Below, in pieces: positions 10,154 to 17,977 of a stretch of DNA of 21,378 nucleotides; within the stretch, counting starts at the first letter, position 1; every line of letters starts with the position of its first letter. Location: NCBI GenBank assembly GCA_009746045.1, contig RPFO01000895.1, positions 20,001 through 41,378 on the forward strand. Reading direction: 5' to 3'. The position numbers and the translations under genes are program-made. The notes under the pieces are model-generated. The model was not told the origin of the DNA. It was given only the letters and a program-made list of their open reading frames with translations, and ran no database searches. This DNA comes from Mesostigma viride. Its lineage: Eukaryota; Streptophyta; Mesostigmatophyceae; Mesostigmatales; Mesostigmataceae.

Positions 10154-10475
10154 GTGCTGGAGGGTCGAGCAGTGCGTGGGAGTTGGCGGACCCGGCGAGG
10201 GCCGCGCGGCGGGGTGTGCAGAGTGTTAGGGTATATTACCCTGGAAACTCGGACGATCTATGCAAGAATCCCAGACAACCTGCGTCGATGCATGAGAGGT
10301 TTAACCCATAGTTAGAACTGCAATTCGAGACGAAATGAAAATTGTTTTCAGCATACATTGACGCGTTTTATACTGCATAAACGAATTCATTAAAAAATAT
10401 AACACGTTTACATTCGTTATCAGCTCGACAAGAGCGAAATGGCAAGCTCGTTGCCGTCGTCAACAAGACGACAAT
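10154..10475. other. Gene-less junction between host repeats and viral block
   Basis: About 320 bases with no supported gene. They change from G/C-rich sequence (10,154-10,220) to A/T-rich sequence with runs such as TTAAAAAATATAAC near 10,390-10,403. The left edge of the integrated element probably lies here, but I found no terminal inverted repeat or target duplication, and its partner end is outside the window. Confidence 0.4.
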
Positions 10476-11048
10476 CTACTCCTTGTCCTTGGAGTGTCCA
10501 GTCAGGCTCTTCACGTACGAGGCGGAGTTCTTCTTGTCGCCATGGCCGTGGGAGCTTGACGCTCCCTCGCGGCTCCTCTTCCTGCCATTGGAAGTGGCGG
10601 TCTTTGCGTCCTCGAAACCCTTCTTTACCTCCTCCCATGCCCTGTAGAGCGCAATGGGGGAAATGCCTGGCTGGCGCTTGGACTTGGAGAAGCCATTGAG
10701 GAAATCGTCAACCATCTTAACGCACCCGTCGGCTTGGTCGAGGCGAATCCACTCGCAGCGGTCCTCGACCTTCCTCGGCTTTGCCGCATTCTTCTCGTAG
10801 ACCCACTCGACGCAAATTTTTGGCGTCTTGCGGTCGACATCGTCATATCCGGCGTCGTGAATCTTGAAGACCTCGCAGGTAGGTCCGGTGCCTCCAACAG
10901 CACCTTCGTTTCCGGAAAGAAGGGAGACCTTGTGCGTCAGGTGTGCGAGCTGGTCGGATATCTTTGTCTGGCCGTCCTCGAGACCATCGAGGATTTTTCC
11001 AAGCATTGCCAACGCCTTCTCGCAAGGCCCTGCGTTTCGGGAAGCCAT
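10476..11048 (-). CDS. Unrecognised 190-aa basic-tailed protein
   Basis: I do not recognise this protein. The start is the ATG at 11048, which lies in a strong context (GTAGCCATGGCTT); the reading frame is open further upstream, but only from a GTG. The N terminus (about residues 5-40) is predicted helical, the middle carries a Cys- and Trp-containing region (CVEWVYEKN, CEWIRLDQADGC), and the C terminus is hydrophilic with a likely nuclear signal (GRKRSREG) and a His/Lys/Ser-rich tail. It is intact and on the same strand as the capsid genes, but a 150-bp gap separates it from the next ORF and no A/T-rich TCTA box precedes it. It may be the terminal gene of the viral block or a host gene. Confidence 0.6.
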   Translation of the reverse strand: MASRNAGPCEKALAMLGKILDGLEDGQTKISDQLAHLTHKVSLLSGNEGAVGGTGPTCEVFKIHDAGYDDVDRKTPKICVEWVYEKNAAKPRKVEDRCEWIRLDQADGCVKMVDDFLNGFSKSKRQPGISPIALYRAWEEVKKGFEDAKTATSNGRKRSREGASSSHGHGDKKNSASYVKSLTGHSKDKE

Positions 11049-11198
11049 GGCTACCGGCAGAGAGCTTGGCAACGTGAGATGCGTGACTTGCACGTGATTT
11101 TGCCTATTTGTGCACAATGTGCCAAGGTCCGTTACGTCTGCTGGCACGGCCTGGACAGGACGCGAAGGTGGCTGGACTTGTACAAGTGTCGAACTTGG

Positions 11199-11402
11199 CT
11201 AAATTTCGGAGCGATGCAAGTCTAAGGTGGCCTCTACCACGTGGCGAGTTCTGGGACGTGAATTTAGGTAAAAAGACTCGTAAGCGTGCGAGTAATCAAC
11301 TGGGTCACTTGTCAAGCGCCTGAACGAAGATTCTAGAGTGTCCACGAGAGTGAATTTTCCGAAGCAACCACCCATATATGATGCGCAGAAATTACTTGCC
11401 AT
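11199..11402 (-). CDS. Small 67-aa ORF overlapping the preceding capsid gene
   Basis: An ATG at 11402 opens a 67-codon frame that overlaps the 3' end of the preceding gene (stop at 11392) by 11 bp. The same 11-bp overlap joins 15800-16899 to 15454-15810, which supports this as a real compact gene. The product begins MASNFCASYMGG and has mixed, unbiased composition with a Ser/Tyr/Arg-rich second half. No domain, signal peptide or membrane segment is evident. It could instead be a chance frame. Confidence 0.4.
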   Translation of the reverse strand: MASNFCASYMGGCFGKFTLVDTLESSFRRLTSDPVDYSHAYESFYLNSRPRTRHVVEATLDLHRSEI

Positions 11403-11902
11403 GACATTTGCATTTATTAAAACCTCGCACCCTCTCAAATTGTAACACGCAGACGAAAGAATCGTATGCAGCAACGTTTTGATATTCCGTGTCTCCTACG
11501 TCCCTATCTATGTGGGCCAACCTTATCTCCAGAATGCCCCCGTTCCTAAAGAGATGTGGATTCCTCAAATTGAAATATGCGTGATCATTGATCAAAGAAT
11601 AGTCGAAAGTGGTCGTTGTTGCTGTTGCTTTTTTGCATATTTCTGATCCCAACACAACCCCCTGGTCCAAATTGTGCTCGCCACCCAAGAAACTGGGGGA
11701 TACCAAGCCAATGAGCAGTGAGGGGGGTGCTTTCGATTCCTGCAATGGACGCAAAGTGAAGCCCGCCTCTCCAATCCCCGTCAATGATGGGAGCACTTGG
11801 ATCTGGCTTAATTTTAAAACGAAATGCCGCATTGTCAACGTCACTGTCACTCGATGAAGCCTCGCTGTCAAGTACTATCTGGTAATAATTTGGATAGTCC
11901 AT
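11392..11902 (-). CDS. Candidate minor capsid-type protein, one frameshift
   Basis: This is a ~169-residue protein read from the ATG at 11902, interrupted once. The first part begins MDYPNYYQIVLDSEAS and includes AAFRFKIKPDPSAP and GDW. The frame then shifts at the G6 run (plus strand 11722-11727) and continues through IGLVSPSFLGG, an ATATTTTF stretch, ILEIRLAHIDRDVG and FVCVLQFERVRG. The pattern of a Tyr/Val/Leu-Asp-Ser start, FRFKL-like strand and a final LEIRL...FVCVLQF strand pair resembles small beta-sandwich capsid-associated proteins of PLVs and polintons; this is resemblance from memory, not a search. The total length is one base too long for a single frame, which fits one extra base in the run. 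A TCTA box lies 17 nt upstream. Confidence 0.6.
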
Positions 11903-11919
11903 TGCTTACATGATATGGA

Positions 11920-11923
11920 TAGA
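11920..11923 (-). promoter_or_regulatory. TCTA late-type promoter box
   Basis: On the minus strand, TAAATATCTATCCATATCATG lies upstream of the ATG at 11902. The TCTA ends 17 nt before the start and is flanked by A/T-rich sequence. It matches the box before several other genes of the block. Confidence 0.5.
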
Positions 11924-11940
11924 TATTTAGTTATAGAGGC

Positions 11941-13918
11941 CTATGCTGGAGGAGTTAACGGTGCCCCCCACTTGGCTGCGAGGTAGCCGCGTATCACCTC
12001 AAGCTCCGCTGACGTTTTGGCGGTGTTGTAGATAAGGATCTCGCCAATCCACCCATCAAAAGCACGACTCGCGTTGGCCGAGTCTCCTCCAATAGAAGAT
12101 TCCCTGAACCAGTTGTAGGGTCCGACCACTCTGTCATAGCCGGGTCGTCCGTCGAAGCGGGTGAGAAAGGCGTTTGTACTGCTGTTGCATGAAAGCGCCA
12201 GAACGTGTGTATTATTATCAAAGAACTGAGCCCTGGTGCTCACGGTTTCGTATACAGAACCGGGAGCGAATAGCATAACGATCTTTCCTGTGACTGATAA
12301 GACATGAGATAACAATTGCCGTTCGACGATCCAAGCATATAACCTCTAATACCCGTAAAACTCCCTATTTCTGGATACGTTGCAGTCGTTAGCTGTTTGG
12401 CGACTAGAAAAACACTCGCACTTACCCCGACCGCGTTCCAGAAATTGTTCACGGACTCCAACAAGCCAGACCGCGAGTTAATAAAACGGAGGGACCGTTT
12501 CGAGTTCAGCTCCGCCGTATCCAGTGTCGGGCACTTGGCGGAAGTTGCCTGCGTCACGTGGTACCCGTTCGGCCCCTTGTCGTTCACGCGCATCACGTTC
12601 CCACCTGTCGTGTTTTGCTGGGTTGTGCCCGACGTGTCGCTGAACACCGTGGCGCTGTCGGACGGATCGTACCACGCGAACAGATTGGGGTCTGTTGCGG
12701 GGTTGTAAACTGGCGTATACGTAAAAGTAAGCGAGTTAGACGCCGAGTTCCCATGGCCCGACACGGAGTCTGTCGCCGCGTTGGCACCCACGCTGACGGT
12801 CGTCAATGTGTTCGAGGTTCCTGACACGTCGAACGTGTAAAACGCCGCGTTTACCTGCACCAAGTTGGACGCCGTCCCGTTGGTAACGACGATGTCCCCG
12901 AGCGCAAAACCAGTGACTGACCGGCTGAAGGTAGCCGTCACGCCGACTGGGCTCGCGGACGGTGTTGCCCCGGCCGAAGTCGCGAGGGTGACGGTAGGCG
13001 GCGGGGAGTAGGTGAACGCGACCGTGTTAGACTCGGCGTTTGTGACCCCGAATTCGCCTACCGTCAAGCCATCGACCACCCTCACGATCGTCTGGGAATA
13101 TGGAGTGGTTGGTGTCACTGCGAACTGGTACGATGCCCCGGTACCTGTTACCGACGACGCTGTTCCGTTGTTCACGTAGATGTCCCCGCTACCAAACCCA
13201 GTCACGGGCTTGTCAAATGTGACATCCATTGTGACGGGGCTTGTGGTTGGATACGTCCCTGCGCTGTAGATAGAGCGACCGTGATAGGTGGAGGGCTCAA
13301 TGTGAATGTTAGAGTATTGGATGCGTCGTTTCCACCGTCCACCACATCCACTCCCACGCTAACAGTGGTGGGGGTGTATGCCGCGACGGGAGTGACCGAG
13401 AATGTATAAGATGAACCACTGCCTGTCAACGAGGAAGCGGTCCCATTGGTAACTACTATGTCGTCTATGGAAAAACCAGCTATGGACTTACTGAAAGTGG
13501 CAGCCACTGCGATAGGGCTCGCAGTAGGATTAGCGCCTGCCGTTGTAGCAAGTGTGACGGTGGTGGAAGGAGGGGTGTAGGTAAATGATAACAGGTTGGA
13601 TTCGTCGTTATATGCCCCAGAAACCCCTGTTACCTTATTTTCTTTCACGGAAACCGTGGTTGGGATCGAACCTGTGATATTTGTTATATCAAAAAAATAC
13701 GTCGCCGGTGCACCTAAAAAGAGGTCGACTGCCGTTCCGTTTGTCACGTCAATGTCTGATAGATCAAAACCAGTGACGTCTTCATTAAATGTCGCCATCA
13801 CGAAAACGGGGACATTCGATGGTGTAAGGTCCACTGTTGATAACCCAACCGTGACCGAGGTACTAGGAACGCGTCGTTTATATAAAAGAGCGGGGCATAT
13901 ACCACTATCCAGCAACAT
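11941..13918 (-). CDS. Fibre/adhesin: four bacterial Ig-like domains plus LamG-like head, two frameshifts
   Basis: Probable virion fibre that binds the host surface. From the ATG at 13918 there is a ~20-residue leader followed by four repeats of about 90-97 residues in the Big_12 bacterial Ig-like style: about 13858-13568, 13564-13289, 13285-12993 and 12992-12705. Each carries a TVTLAT-like first strand, ATFSKSxxGF, DIVVTNGTASxL, TFSVTP, TTVSV and LTFTYTP. From about 12689 a LamG/concanavalin-like domain follows (LFAWYDPSDSATVFSD, SLRFINSRSGL, VFLVAKQL, then FDGWIGEILIYNT and IRGYLAAKWG). The frame changes near 13258-13264 in repeat 3 and near 12281-12300 in the LamG part. Each is consistent with one missing base, giving about 659 residues. 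There is no signal peptide or membrane anchor. Serine, threonine and valine dominate, as in secreted or phage adhesins. Confidence 0.75.
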
Positions 13919-13937
13919 TTGTATAGACTAATCGTCG

Positions 13938-14108
13938 TTATTTTTTTTGGTTTGGTAGCGGATACTTGAAGGTGGGGAGAAGGGGCAATGCTCGTCTAGC
14001 TGGCATTGTCATGGACAGACCAGAATCTGCCATTTCAGGAATGTCAAAAATCAACTTCAACCTGTTAAACGGATTAGCTGTGATGCTAGGGTCTCGAAAG
14101 TAGTCCAT
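13938..14108 (-). CDS. Small 56-aa protein between MCP and fibre
   Basis: A complete short gene with an ATG at 14108 and a TAA at 13938, lying 28 bp after the MCP stop and 19 bp before the fibre start. It begins MDYFRDPSITANPFNR and ends YPLPNQKK. It is rich in Pro and Leu, has no membrane segment, and is intact although its neighbours on both sides are frameshifted. Position suggests a small virion component such as a cement or fibre-linking protein, but that is inference. An A/T-rich tract with TCTAAAAAATATATA lies about 29 nt upstream and overlaps the MCP stop. Confidence 0.6.
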   Translation of the reverse strand: MDYFRDPSITANPFNRLKLIFDIPEMADSGLSMTMPARRALPLLPTFKYPLPNQKK

Positions 14109-14136
14109 CGTTTGTCATTACACACGTATATATTTT

Positions 14137-15438
14137 TTAGAGGTACACGGCTGCCTGCCTGCCTGCAGCGATGTCCATCTTTGATTCGCACTCCGTGAAG
14201 ATGTAGGAAATGCAGTCCGTCGCTCCCTTCTCGACTCGCAGCGTGACCACCGATGCCGTGCCACGAAGGTCAAGGCCGCTCATGTACTCTGGACCGGCAC
14301 ACGGCATATTAAGGTGACACGCCATCGTGAAGTTGTTGTTTAGCCACGTGGTAGGAGTCATGCCCTCCCGGACACAGGACAAGACATTCCCCTGGTCACC
14401 GAACGCGGACAACAGATTGATCCACGCCTCGGTTGCGTTCGTACGGTATCCAGGCGCTAGGTTGGATCCGTTGATGTCGTATTGGTAGGAAGTCATACCA
14501 TCCGCGATGTGATTGAACATCGTATTGCCAGATGCGTTGGTCACGTCCGCGCCGGCAGCAACCTGAATCGCCAGGAGTTTGCTGGCGGACGCGGAAGACA
14601 GCGACGCCTTGATGGCATAGGGAGTGCGAGTCCCGAGCGACTGTTTGGTGGACTGCCACGTCCGCCACTTGAAGGAGAGAGTTCCACCCTCGGCAAGCCT
14701 GGACGAGAAAATCTGGCCCACGATATCTCTTGGAACCTGTACGTGTCGATGCTAAAGTGGATGTTGCTCAGTTCGAAACCAACCCGTCGCTGCAACGGCC
14801 ACGATGCCACCAGCAGCAGCTGCTTGCGCCACGCTAGGAAGCATCACCCCTCCGTCCATGAGTGTGATTCGGATCTCGATGGGGGGGAAGAGACTCAGAT
14901 CCACGATCCGAGGCTCGCCACTCAGGAATCCCAAAAAGTGGTCAATGACGCCGTCCACTGCGGTGTTTGCCTTCACGTTGTTTGTGAGAGCGCCAGCCGC
15001 ATCAGCAATGACGATGTTGTTATTCTTCGACCAACCAGCGGGAGCCTGCGCGAGATTGTACTCGACACCGCCGTGCACCGAGAGCAGCGTATGGAACAGC
15101 TGGGAGTAGTCGTTGATGCTGTCGACGGTCTGACCTCCTGCCAGTACCTCGAGGCGCCTGATGATGGAGGACGTGTACGCGGGGAACTTTGCGAACCCCG
15201 CCGTGGTCGTGGGGGTCCCCGTGAAAAACATTGCGAAGGAGTGCAAGTCCACGAACCCGGACGTGGGGAGGCGGACCGCGACCACAGACCCTTGTTTGAT
15301 GCCGTCGCTTGCTGAGAGGGTGCTGAGATGGACTCGTTGAGTCGTGTGCTGACCCAGCGCCTTCACGAGGTATTGCATGGACTTGGGGATAGCGCGCGAG
15401 TACCAGGAATTGTCCGAAGCCATAGATTGTGTATACAT
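14137..15438 (-). CDS. MCP: Major capsid protein, double jelly-roll PLV type (frame broken by an indel pair)
   Basis: Forms the trimeric hexon-like capsomers of the icosahedral shell. Two in-frame ATGs are possible, at 15438 and at 15423 (MASDNSWYSR); the second has the better context. PLV-type landmarks are GFVDLHSFAMFFTG (about residues 61-74), RRLEVLAGGQTVDSINDY (94-111), a VHGG turn, FLGFLSGEPRIVDLSLFP and IEIRITL. A TAG at 14752-14754 cuts the frame. Between about 14785 and 14740 the family-like sequence (FELSNIHFSIDTY) is in the next frame, and then the original frame resumes (DIVGQIFSSRLAEGG) to the TAA at 14137. One extra base near the CCC at 14783-14785 and one missing base near 14736-14745 explain this. 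Full length would be about 433 residues. Identification rests on motif recognition and on the beta-rich pattern. Confidence 0.85.
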
Positions 15439-15453
15439 TCGAATGAGATATTT

Positions 15454-15810
15454 TTACTGAAGAAGCTGGCCGAGTATGGGATTTTTTACCTTCGCTCCAT
15501 CAACCCGTCTTTCGAGGTTGGACAAGGCGCTCAGACCAGTGTTTGCGACCGAGTACGCTTTCCCGAGCAGCGTACTCTTCGCGATCATGTTGGATGGGAT
15601 GTGTCCGAGCGCGGAATCGACAATGCCCGCCGCCTGTTTGGCAGCCCGCGCCCCGTCGCCAATTTTTGAGATGACTTCGCCAGCGACGTGCCCGGCTTTC
15701 TTGACAGCTGACACGATGGCCGCCCCGTCGCCGACCCTCTTGATAGCGTTGCCGGCAAACTCTCCCACGCGTCTAGCCACGTTTCCGATTGCTCCAAAAT
15801 TAACTTTCAT
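15454..15810 (-). CDS. Small Gly/Ala-rich amphipathic virion protein (pVI/pX-like)
   Basis: A 118-residue protein from the ATG at 15810; the frame is open further upstream, but only to a TTG. It overlaps the end of the preceding gene by 11 bp and stops 15 bp before the MCP start. It is basic and rich in Ala, Gly, Val and Lys, with heptad-like amphipathic helices and an internal repeat (KRVGDGA at 24-30, SKIGDGA at 48-54). Size, composition and the place beside the MCP resemble the membrane-active or DNA-condensing pVI/pX-type proteins of adenoviruses, polintons and PLVs. No sequence homology is claimed. A membrane-lytic or core role is inferred. Intact. Confidence 0.65.
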   Translation of the reverse strand: MKVNFGAIGNVARRVGEFAGNAIKRVGDGAAIVSAVKKAGHVAGEVISKIGDGARAAKQAAGIVDSALGHIPSNMIAKSTLLGKAYSVANTGLSALSNLERRVDGAKVKNPILGQLLQ

Positions 15811-16899
15811 CGTCCTCGATAGTACTAGATGGCTGAGAAATAAATCTGGTTTGTGGCTGGACGGTCCTGTCAAGGGCCATATACTTCAAAACGCTCCCGA
15901 TCTTCCTCGCCTCTATTCCCATCGCCTTCTGAGGGCTTATGCGGAAGGAGAGCTGAAGAGCCCAATCCGAGTAGACAGTTATAGGAGCGTCGTCCTCGTC
16001 GAGCAGTCGGATCGTGATGTTGCTGGGAGAGTCCTTGAGATGCTGCCACAAAGGGGTCGCTGCCTGCCAAACAATGGGTTCTAAGAACTGCGACATGTTG
16101 GGACAGACGGCCAAAAGGCCTCCATATCCCGTGCCTGTCGACGATGATATCACGTTTCCTCGAACGATGTCGCTGTATACATACACCATTCTCAGTCTCC
16201 CATTCGTTGCTGGCCGGTTGCTAGCGAGGACACCTGTGAAAGGATATGATCCTTCCATGAGCCCCAACACCCGGCCCGTGGGCTCATCCACCGCGACAGA
16301 GAACTCGGTGGCATTTGTCACGGTAAAAGACTAGTCGCCCTGTTGTACGTGACCGAGAACCCAGGATCTACCGCCTTCAAAGCTTCCTCTATGTTTTTTC
16401 GGTTTTCGATAGTCGTGTACGAGCCGAGCGGCAAGGTCACCTTCGTAGGGGACTCGCTGCCAGACAAACGGACAGTGAAGTATCGGTTTCCTTCGCTGAT
16501 GTGAGTCTGTTCAAACGGGATGGTCATGAGGGTAAGCCCGACGTCGTGATAATCGTCAAGGAGTCCCGCCGGGATGTCCCATACCGGATCCACTAGCGTC
16601 CCGCGAGTTCGGTTCTCCGTGCGAAGAGTGAGTGTCAGCGTTTCCTGGATGAACTCTTCATCGGCCACTTCTTCTGACAATAGCTCAGAAGTAATTTCGT
16701 TTGTCCCAAAAACCTTGACGACGCCTTCCTCAATTTTCGCCGATGCCCTTTTCATGGCGCGCCTTGTCTTCCCTGTGAGTGGCTTCTTCTTACAGTAGAG
16801 CATGGCTGCCTCAATGAACTCTCGTGGGACATTTGGATGGAGGGTCATCCATTGAGAGATCTCGAGCATCTCGGCGTCAGTGAACAGCGGGCTGCTCAT
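15800..16899 (-). CDS. Candidate minor capsid (penton-type) gene, one frameshift
   Basis: I read two abutting frames as one ~366-residue gene from the ATG at 16899. The first (to a TGA at 16318) begins MSSPLFTDAEMLEISQW, has a Lys/Arg-rich helix near residues 36-55, then beta-rich sequence with FTVRL, TLPLGSYTTIENRKNIEEAL and FSVTYNRATS. The second (to 15800) carries on the same theme with TEFSVAVDEPTGRVLGL, YVYSDIVRGNV, SNITIRLLDEDDAPI and DWALQLSFRI. An LPxGxY...I..AL...F.V.YN...R.LGL...I.IRLLD...W.L.LSF layout recurs in capsid-associated proteins of PLV/adintovirus/virophage-like elements (family knowledge, not searched). The second frame has no ATG near its 5' end, only a GTG, which argues against two genes. 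The combined length is one base short of a whole frame, so one base is missing near 16325-16335. Confidence 0.6.
15826..15829 (-). promoter_or_regulatory. TCTA box upstream of the pVI/pX-like gene
   Basis: On the minus strand, CCATCTAGTACTATCG precedes the ATG at 15810, with the TCTA ending 15 nt before it. The site lies inside the 3' end of the upstream gene. Its flanks are less A/T-rich than in the better examples. Confidence 0.35.
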
Positions 16900-16901
16900 G
16901 T

Positions 16902-17405
16902 TTACTCTTCTGTGAGATTTTTTTCAGCGCCTTCTTTTGGAATTCCCACGACCGTGTTGTGGACCCTCCTGAGATGCAGCAGGAGGTTTTTTTCGTTTGC
17001 GAACGTGCTCTTACACCCGGGTTGTGGGCATTTCCACCTCGCGCCTCCCACCTGGACTCGTTTCCCGACAGGTACACCCGCAGGCTCCGGGGGTGCCGCC
17101 ACTGCTTCATCGACGACAACCGGTTCGGGAGCCGGCGCGACAGGGGCCGGTTGGGCATACGCGGACAATGGGGGGTACGCGACCGGTCTAGAGTTCGCCA
17201 TCACTGACGCCATGAGAAGGGCATCCTTGAACCCTCGCGCCTCTGCGACCTTCCCTTTGTTCACCGCTCTTCGGACCGGCGCGCTGTGGATGACAATGGT
17301 GTTGGTCGATGAAGCGGTCACCTGCGACTGGGGTGCGACCTTACGCTTCGGTTTTCCCCTTTTACTTGAAGGACGGCGCCGTGCTGATTTCTGACGCCTT
17401 GCCAT
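16902..17405 (-). CDS. Basic C2H2 zinc-finger protein
   Basis: A 167-residue protein starting at the ATG at 17405 and stopping 2 bp before the next gene. The N terminus is strongly basic (residues 1-22, RRQKSARRRPSSKRGKPKRK), suitable for nucleic-acid binding or nuclear import. The middle (80-115) is Pro/Ala/Val-rich and likely flexible. A single C2H2 finger follows with C126, C131, H144 and H149 (C-x4-C-x12-H-x4-H) and a KSTF...LLLHLRRVH core. C2H2 proteins are frequent accessory genes in PLVs and giant-virus relatives. Because it sits inside the capsid gene run, it could be a virion DNA-binding protein or a late regulator. Intact. Confidence 0.7.
   Translation of the reverse strand: MARRQKSARRRPSSKRGKPKRKVAPQSQVTASSTNTIVIHSAPVRRAVNKGKVAEARGFKDALLMASVMANSRPVAYPPLSAYAQPAPVAPAPEPVVVDEAVAAPPEPAGVPVGKRVQVGGARWKCPQPGCKSTFANEKNLLLHLRRVHNTVVGIPKEGAEKNLTEE
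16914..16917 (-). promoter_or_regulatory. TCTC variant of the late-type promoter box
   Basis: On the minus strand, AAAAAAATCTCACAG ends 14 nt upstream of the ATG at 16899 if measured from the TCTC. The A-run and spacing match the TCTA boxes of neighbouring genes. It lies within the 3' end of the zinc-finger gene. Confidence 0.4.
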
Positions 17406-17420
17406 TTCTGCATATAATCA

Positions 17421-17424
17421 TAGA
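17421..17424 (-). promoter_or_regulatory. TCTA late-type promoter box
   Basis: On the minus strand, TTATAAAAATCTATGATTAT precedes the zinc-finger ATG at 17405. The TCTA ends 15 nt before the start codon and is A/T-flanked on both sides. This is one of the clearest examples in the block. Confidence 0.55.
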
Positions 17425-17427
17425 TTT

Positions 17428-17925
17428 TTATAACGTCCAAGTGAGGGTCTTGTTAGTCGACACGGCCATTTTTCCAGCGCGCGACTTGCAAAACGCCGTA
17501 GAGAGTGCTATGTTTGTTGACGTGTCAGTGGTGATGCGAGGAATCCGCAATGCGATTTCAAACACCCCGTCATCCTCCTCGTATCCTGAAACAACATTCC
17601 AGTTGCTGCCAATTATAACGTTTACCGGCCAGACGGACAGGCCGCTAGCCGTTAAGCGATATGGGTTTGATATGTCGAGAATCGTTGGTGGGTTGTTATC
17701 AAATGTTAACCTGACAAGGATATTGGTCAACGCGGTCGGAAGAGTTAGTTCCGATTGTGTGGCCGGGTCGTGGAAAGACATCACGGCCACAGGGGCGCCG
17801 TGCCAAAATTGCGGAAGCGGGTAGTCGTATATGGGCTGCCTCAGACCGACCAAAGAATCTGCTTCCAATATCGTGTGCGATATACGCCTAGTTTCTCGGA
17901 CATCTTCATACAGGGCCACGTCCAT
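17428..17925 (-). CDS. Unrecognised 165-aa probable virion protein
   Basis: Starts at the ATG at 17925, 52 bp after the preceding stop, and ends 22 bp before the zinc-finger gene. It begins MDVALYEDVRETRRIS and is predicted mostly beta (LTNILVRLTFD, WPVNVIIGSNWNVV, GVFEIALRIPRI), with few charges in its C-terminal third. There is no signal peptide, membrane segment or catalytic motif. The strand-rich pattern and position in the capsid gene run suggest a small structural protein, possibly a single jelly roll, but no family is recognised. Intact. Confidence 0.6.
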   Translation of the reverse strand: MDVALYEDVRETRRISHTILEADSLVGLRQPIYDYPLPQFWHGAPVAVMSFHDPATQSELTLPTALTNILVRLTFDNNPPTILDISNPYRLTASGLSVWPVNVIIGSNWNVVSGYEEDDGVFEIALRIPRITTDTSTNIALSTAFCKSRAGKMAVSTNKTLTWTL

Positions 17926-17977
17926 CCCGTGATTGCCGCCAATTGACGACAGGCTTGAACCATAATAGTAGCTTAGG

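Noticed and set aside
10734-11225. 163-residue plus-strand frame
   Set aside because: Antisense shadow of the 190-residue minus-strand gene and its upstream gap.
14482-15315. 277-residue plus-strand frame opposite the MCP
   Set aside because: Antisense shadow of the MCP; low-complexity Arg/Gly/Glu composition and no motif.
15800-16321. A separate gene starting at the GTG at 16321 with a 4-base stop/start overlap
   Set aside because: GTG starts are rare in eukaryotic viruses, and the sequence reads better as the second half of the preceding gene after a one-base shift.
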